DNA of 64,000 bases from Geomonas silvestris (GTDB lineage Bacteria; Desulfobacterota; Desulfuromonadia; Geobacterales; Geobacteraceae): positions 186,001-250,000 of the forward strand of contig NZ_BLXX01000001.1 of the NCBI RefSeq assembly GCF_014193515.1. The letters run 5' to 3'. The position numbers and the translations under genes are program-made. This document shows positions 60,508 through 64,000 of the stretch, piece by piece. The notes under the pieces are model-generated. The model did not search any database. It was not told the origin of the DNA and saw nothing but the letters and a program-made list of their open reading frames with translations. Numbering within the stretch: position 1 is the first letter of the stretch; each line of letters begins with the position of its first letter.

Positions 60508-60534
60508 TAAAGAAGTGCAGGAGAATTCCGATAC
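60508..60534 (+). promoter_or_regulatory. Sigma-28 (FliA) promoter of the chemoreceptor gene
   Basis: TAAAGAAG (60508-60515), exactly 11 bases, TCCGATAC (60527-60534), close to TAAAGTTT-N11-GCCGATAA, 38 bases before the start. Chemoreceptor genes are typical flagellar late-class targets. Confidence 0.8.
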
Positions 60535-60572
60535 GGTCCAGTGGTGCCACACAACATCAGTAGGGAGACGGT

Positions 60573-62465
60573 ATGAAGTTAAGAACTAAGGTAAATGCAG
60601 CAGTAGTGATCGTCTTTGCGGTGACGGTACTCACCCTTATCGTCGCGGCATTCTTCAGCTCGCGAAGCATCATGAGCACCATGATCGAGCACGAGCAGGT
60701 GGGTCTGGTGCGCGACAACGCGGCCAACGTGGACACCTGGATCAAGAGCAAGCTCGCCATTATCGACGCAGGCGGTGCGGACCTTTCGGCGCACGCCGAC
60801 AAGGAGTACGTCCACAACCAGGTGAAGGTGCTGACCGCCGCCGGGAACTTCAAGAAGGTCTACGCAGGGTACGAGGACGGCTCGGTGGTCTGGTCGGACG
60901 ACTGGGTCGCCCCGAAGGACTACGACCCGCGCAAGCGCCCCTGGTACACCCAGACCAAGGCCGAGCCGAAAACCGGACTGACCCCGCCCTACATCGCCTC
61001 GTCTTCCGGGAAACTGACCATCTCGTTCATGAGCCCGCTGTCGGCCGGCGGCACCCTGAACGGCGTGCTCAGCTCGGATATCGCGCTCGACGATATCATC
61101 AAGCGGGTCATGGACATAAAGCTCGGCAAGTCCGGCTACGCCTTCGTGGTGGACGCCAAGGGGAAGATCCTGATCCACCCCCAGCAGGAGCACGTGCTGA
61201 AAAAGAACCTGGCGGATCTCTCCCCCGACCTCAAGGAGATGACCGAGAAGTTCGCCGCCCGTCCTGATGCGGTCGCCCAGTACGACCTGAACGGCAAGAC
61301 CCAGATCCTCTCCTATGCCAAGATCCCCACGACCGGCTGGTACCTGTGCGCCACCACCGACAAGGCCGACGTCTTCGCCCCGGTCTCCAAGCAGCTGGCG
61401 GCCTTGTTGACCATCGGCCTCAGCTTCCTGGGGATCGGCGCCGCCATCGTGGTCGTCTTCATCGGCAGGCTCTTGAAGCCTCTGGGCTTTTTCTGCGAGC
61501 GCGTCGCCGACATCGCCCAGGGGGATGGGGACCTCTCCCGGCGCATCGACGTGGGCGAGCGCAAGGATGAGATCGGCGTCCTGGCCAACGAACTGAACCA
61601 CTTCGTCCAGTACATCCGCGACATCGTGGTGCAGATCTCCGGGGTCTCGACTACCCTTTCCAGCGACGCCGAGAAGCTCTCCAGCATCTCGGGGCAGATC
61701 TCGCACGGTTCCGAAGAGGTGGCCGAGCAGACCGCCATGGTGGCCACCTCGAGCGAGGAGATGTCGGCCACCGCTTCGGACATCGCCCAAAACTGCCACC
61801 GCGCCGCCACCAACGCGGGTCAGGTGGCAGATCGCACCCAGGCAGGCTTCCGCGTGGTCTCCAGCACCGTGAACGGCATCCGGCTGCGCGGCGAGTTGAC
61901 CCAGCAAAACGCACGGGCCATCTCCTCGTTGGGCGAGCGTGCCGAGCAGATCGGCGCCATCGTCGGCACCATCGAGGACATCGCCGACCAGACGAACCTC
62001 CTGGCGCTGAACGCCGCCATCGAGGCCGCACGCGCGGGCGAACAGGGGAGAGGTTTCGCCGTGGTCGCCGACGAGGTGCGGGCCCTGGCCGAGCGGACCA
62101 CCAGGGCGACCAAGGAGATCAGCGACATGATCCGGGCCATCCAGCAGGAGACCAAGTCCGCCATGTCCTCCATGGAGGCAGGGGTAAGCGAATCGGCCCG
62201 GGCGATCGAGGAGGCAAGCGAAATCGAAGAGTCGCTGCGCAGCATCCTGGAGCAGGTCGACTCCGTCACCTCCCAGGTGAACCAGATAGCGACCGCGGCC
62301 GAGGAGCAGACCGCGGTGACCCACGAGATAACCGGCAACATCCAGCAGGTGACCAGCATCATCCAGCAGACCGCCCAGGAGTCCCAGGTGGTCTCGAGCA
62401 CCGCCGCGCAGCTCTCCGACATGGCCGGCAACCTGCGCAGCATCGTCGGGAAGTTCAAGCTGTAG
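60573..62465 (+). CDS. Methyl-accepting chemotaxis protein
   Basis: A 630-residue receptor: first membrane helix (about 9-31), large periplasmic dCache-like sensor (about 35-270, with [18 protein letters not shown] and the [16 protein letters not shown] pattern), second helix (about 274-300), HAMP (about 302-355) and the signalling domain with the conserved tip [20 protein letters not shown] and [20 protein letters not shown]. Its sensor belongs to the type that often binds small organic molecules. It lacks a C-terminal tethering pentapeptide. Driven by a sigma-28 promoter and ended by a terminator. Confidence 0.95.
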   Translation: MKLRTKVNAAVVIVFAVTVLTLIVAAFFSSRSIMSTMIEHEQVGLVRDNAANVDTWIKSKLAIIDAGGADLSAHADKEYVHNQVKVLTAAGNFKKVYAGYEDGSVVWSDDWVAPKDYDPRKRPWYTQTKAEPKTGLTPPYIASSSGKLTISFMSPLSAGGTLNGVLSSDIALDDIIKRVMDIKLGKSGYAFVVDAKGKILIHPQQEHVLKKNLADLSPDLKEMTEKFAARPDAVAQYDLNGKTQILSYAKIPTTGWYLCATTDKADVFAPVSKQLAALLTIGLSFLGIGAAIVVVFIGRLLKPLGFFCERVADIAQGDGDLSRRIDVGERKDEIGVLANELNHFVQYIRDIVVQISGVSTTLSSDAEKLSSISGQISHGSEEVAEQTAMVATSSEEMSATASDIAQNCHRAATNAGQVADRTQAGFRVVSSTVNGIRLRGELTQQNARAISSLGERAEQIGAIVGTIEDIADQTNLLALNAAIEAARAGEQGRGFAVVADEVRALAERTTRATKEISDMIRAIQQETKSAMSSMEAGVSESARAIEEASEIEESLRSILEQVDSVTSQVNQIATAAEEQTAVTHEITGNIQQVTSIIQQTAQESQVVSSTAAQLSDMAGNLRSIVGKFKL

Positions 62466-62487
62466 TAGAAGTCCTCTTTGCCAACGT

Positions 62488-62524
62488 CAAAGGCCCCCTG
62501 GTTTTCCAGGGGGCCTTTTTTTGG
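62488..62524 (+). terminator. Terminator of the chemoreceptor gene
   Basis: AAAGGCCCCCTGG pairs with CCAGGGGGCCTTT, followed by TTTT. Confidence 0.92.
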
Positions 62525-62545
62525 GTCATGGCAGCGCAAAGCAAC

Positions 62546-62591
62546 AGGGGACAGGCACGGGGCAGAATCAAATCCCCCCTGTCCCCCCTTT
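62546..62591. repeat. REP-like palindrome copy 4 (diverged)
   Basis: AGGGGACAGG (from 62546) pairs with CCTGTCCCC (62578-62586), with a longer unpaired middle than other copies. Confidence 0.55.
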
Positions 62592-62654
62592 TTCAAAGTG
62601 GGGAACGCGAGGTCAGCTGCAGTGTTTCATGGCGGGTACTCTGAGCTTTTGCGG

Positions 62655-62700
62655 AGAAACCAAAACTAGCCCCTCAACGGATTGTTGTGGGGCTAGTTGC
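62655..62700 (-). terminator. Terminator of the sigma-54 activator gene
   Basis: AACTAGCCCC (62664-62673) pairs with GGGGCTAGTT (62689-62698); on the minus strand it is followed by TTGGTTT. Confidence 0.85.
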
Positions 62701-62740
62701 TCATTTGCCGCGACGCTCTTTGGCCGAGAAACGATGGTGC

Positions 62741-64000
62741 CTAGGGACTCTCCAGCTTGAGCTTGCGGTACAGGGTCGCCAGGCTGATGCCGAGCTGCTC
62801 CGCGGTGCGGGCCTTGTTGTCCCCCAGCGCATGCAGCACCGACTGGATGTACTCGCGCTCCACGGACTCCAAGGAGCGGATGCCAAAGGCGGTGGACGGC
62901 CTGAAGGTGGCCTCGCGCACCTCGGGCGGCAGATCCTCGAGCTCTACCTGGTTGCCGCGGCACAAGACCACTGCGTACTCGATGGCGTTTTGCAACTCGC
63001 GGATGTTTCCGGGCCACAGGTAACCAAGGAGCTTGTCCGCCGCCTTGTGGGTGAAACCGGTGACCCTTTTGTGCATCCCCTTGGCAAGCGGCGCCAGGAT
63101 GAAGCGGGCCAGGGGGAGTATGTCCTCGGTGCGCTCGCGCAAGGGCGGAATCTTCAACTCGATCACCTTCAACCGGTAGTAGAGATCCTGCCGGAAGCTC
63201 CCCGAGGCTACCGCCTCGCTCAGCTTCCGGTTGGTCGCCGAGATGATCCGGACGTCGATCTTGCGCGAGGCGTTCTCCCCGATGCGCCGGATTTCCCTTT
63301 CCTGCAGGGTCCGCAGGAGCTTCACCTGCATGGCCGAAGAGACCTCGCCTACCTCGTCCAGGAAAAGGGTCCCGCCTGCCGCCGCCTCGAAGAGCCCCAC
63401 GCGATCCCGGTCGGCCCCGGTGAAGGCCCCTTTCACGTGACCGAAGAGCTCGCTGTCCAAGAGCGTCTCCGAAAGAGCGCCGCAGTTCACGGCCAGAAAC
63501 GGCTTCTTCGCCCGCCGCGATTGCCGGTGCACCTGCAGCGCCATCTGCTCCTTCCCCACCCCGCTCTCCCCGGTAATGAGCACCGAGGAATCGACCTCCG
63601 ATACCAGTGAGGCGAACTCGAGCACCTTCTGCATCGCCACACTTCTCGAGATGGAATAGTAGTGGCTCCCCTCGCATTCGTTGCGCAGGTAGCCCAGGTC
63701 GTGCCGGTAGTTCCTGAGACGCTTCTCGGTGCCCAGGAGCTTCCTGCGCAGGTCGTCGCAGATCGACTCCACCGGCTTCATCTGGTAGTAGGGGAGGTAC
63801 GGCTCCAGCTCCGGTCCCCACTGTTCCCGAAACTTCCCCCTGATCCTGCAGAACTCGTCCCCCTTCGCGATGCACTTGTCCTCGATGAAGTAGACCTCGC
63901 GCCCCTCAAGGTACGACACGTAGCCGCTGGCAAAGGCCGCGTGCCGCCAGCAGACCGCCTCTTTGGAGAGTCCCGAGAGCATCAGGTGCTGCTCCGCTTC
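62741..64000 (-). CDS. Sigma-54-dependent activator with V4R sensor (partial)
   Basis: A bacterial enhancer-binding protein; 419 residues are visible and the N-terminus lies beyond the window. The visible sensor end (V4R domain: YVSYLEGREVYFIEDKCIAK and GDEFCRIRG) resembles XylR/DmpR-type regulators that bind aromatic or other small molecules. The AAA+ domain has ITGESGVGKEQMA (Walker A), the sigma-54-contact loop ELFGHVKGAFTGAD (GAFTGA), and GGTLFLDEVGEV (Walker B). A Fis-like HTH ends the protein (ARTAEQLGISLATLYRKLKL). It could control nearby sigma-54 promoters such as that at 35145, but no evidence links them. Confidence 0.94.
   Translation of the reverse strand, partial: EAEQHLMLSGLSKEAVCWRHAAFASGYVSYLEGREVYFIEDKCIAKGDEFCRIRGKFREQWGPELEPYLPYYQMKPVESICDDLRRKLLGTEKRLRNYRHDLGYLRNECEGSHYYSISRSVAMQKVLEFASLVSEVDSSVLITGESGVGKEQMALQVHRQSRRAKKPFLAVNCGALSETLLDSELFGHVKGAFTGADRDRVGLFEAAAGGTLFLDEVGEVSSAMQVKLLRTLQEREIRRIGENASRKIDVRIISATNRKLSEAVASGSFRQDLYYRLKVIELKIPPLRERTEDILPLARFILAPLAKGMHKRVTGFTHKAADKLLGYLWPGNIRELQNAIEYAVVLCRGNQVELEDLPPEVREATFRPSTAFGIRSLESVEREYIQSVLHALGDNKARTAEQLGISLATLYRKLKLESP

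Overview
This GC-rich window looks like chromosome of a Geobacter-type bacterium (Geobacterales, Desulfuromonadota: Geobacter, Geomonas or Citrifermentans). Supporting signs are a secreted dodecahaem c7-type cytochrome, two Tat-exported multicopper oxidases beside a PEP-CTERM protein, a rubrerythrin, a membrane polyferredoxin with a DUF362 partner, a sigma-54 promoter and sigma-54 activator, and abundant two-component and chemotaxis genes. The genus is inferred from gene content; there is no rRNA or tRNA gene in the window to confirm it. About fifty protein genes are supported. The first (RND pump) and last (sigma-54 activator) run off the window.

Layout. 0-8 kb: end of an RND pump, an EamA transporter, a 20-bp-phased repeat array, sbcDC, two small genes and a secreted dienelactone-hydrolase-like enzyme. 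8-19.7 kb: a lipoprotein, the DUF362/polyferredoxin electron-transfer pair, a hybrid histidine kinase beside a response-regulator diguanylate cyclase, a beta-hydroxyacid dehydrogenase, endonuclease III and a PHP phosphoesterase. 19.8-20.4 kb: an internally deleted IS110-family element that has split a palindromic repeat. 20.5-31.7 kb: housekeeping and stress genes (cytidylate-kinase-like/BON protein, rubrerythrin, an EF-G paralogue, coaX, birA-nadC) and a four-gene run of SPOR protein, unknown helical protein, MglA-like GTPase and MgtC-like membrane protein.

31.8-48.1 kb is the most distinctive part. It holds the 12-haem cytochrome; a PEP-CTERM protein behind a textbook sigma-54 promoter, followed by a multicopper oxidase, with a close paralogue of that oxidase behind its own leader; and a tightly overlapping operon of an unknown HExxH protein, a CusB-like adaptor with extra metal-binding domains and a CusA-like pump. 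That operon has a promoter overlapping a perfect 24-bp palindrome, and a TlpA-like thioredoxin follows. Together this looks like an envelope copper or metal oxidation and export island, possibly tied to the cell surface.

48-64 kb is accessory: an ECF sigma factor with a secreted helical protein, MarC, an outer-membrane beta-barrel protein, eleven tandem copies of an exact 41-bp unit in a 1-kb gene-free gap, a fibronectin-III-like protein, a MarR/DUF169 pair, a YbaK protein, a single-domain response regulator, an SDR, and a chemoreceptor behind a near-consensus sigma-28 promoter. Several families of small palindromic repeats are scattered between genes.
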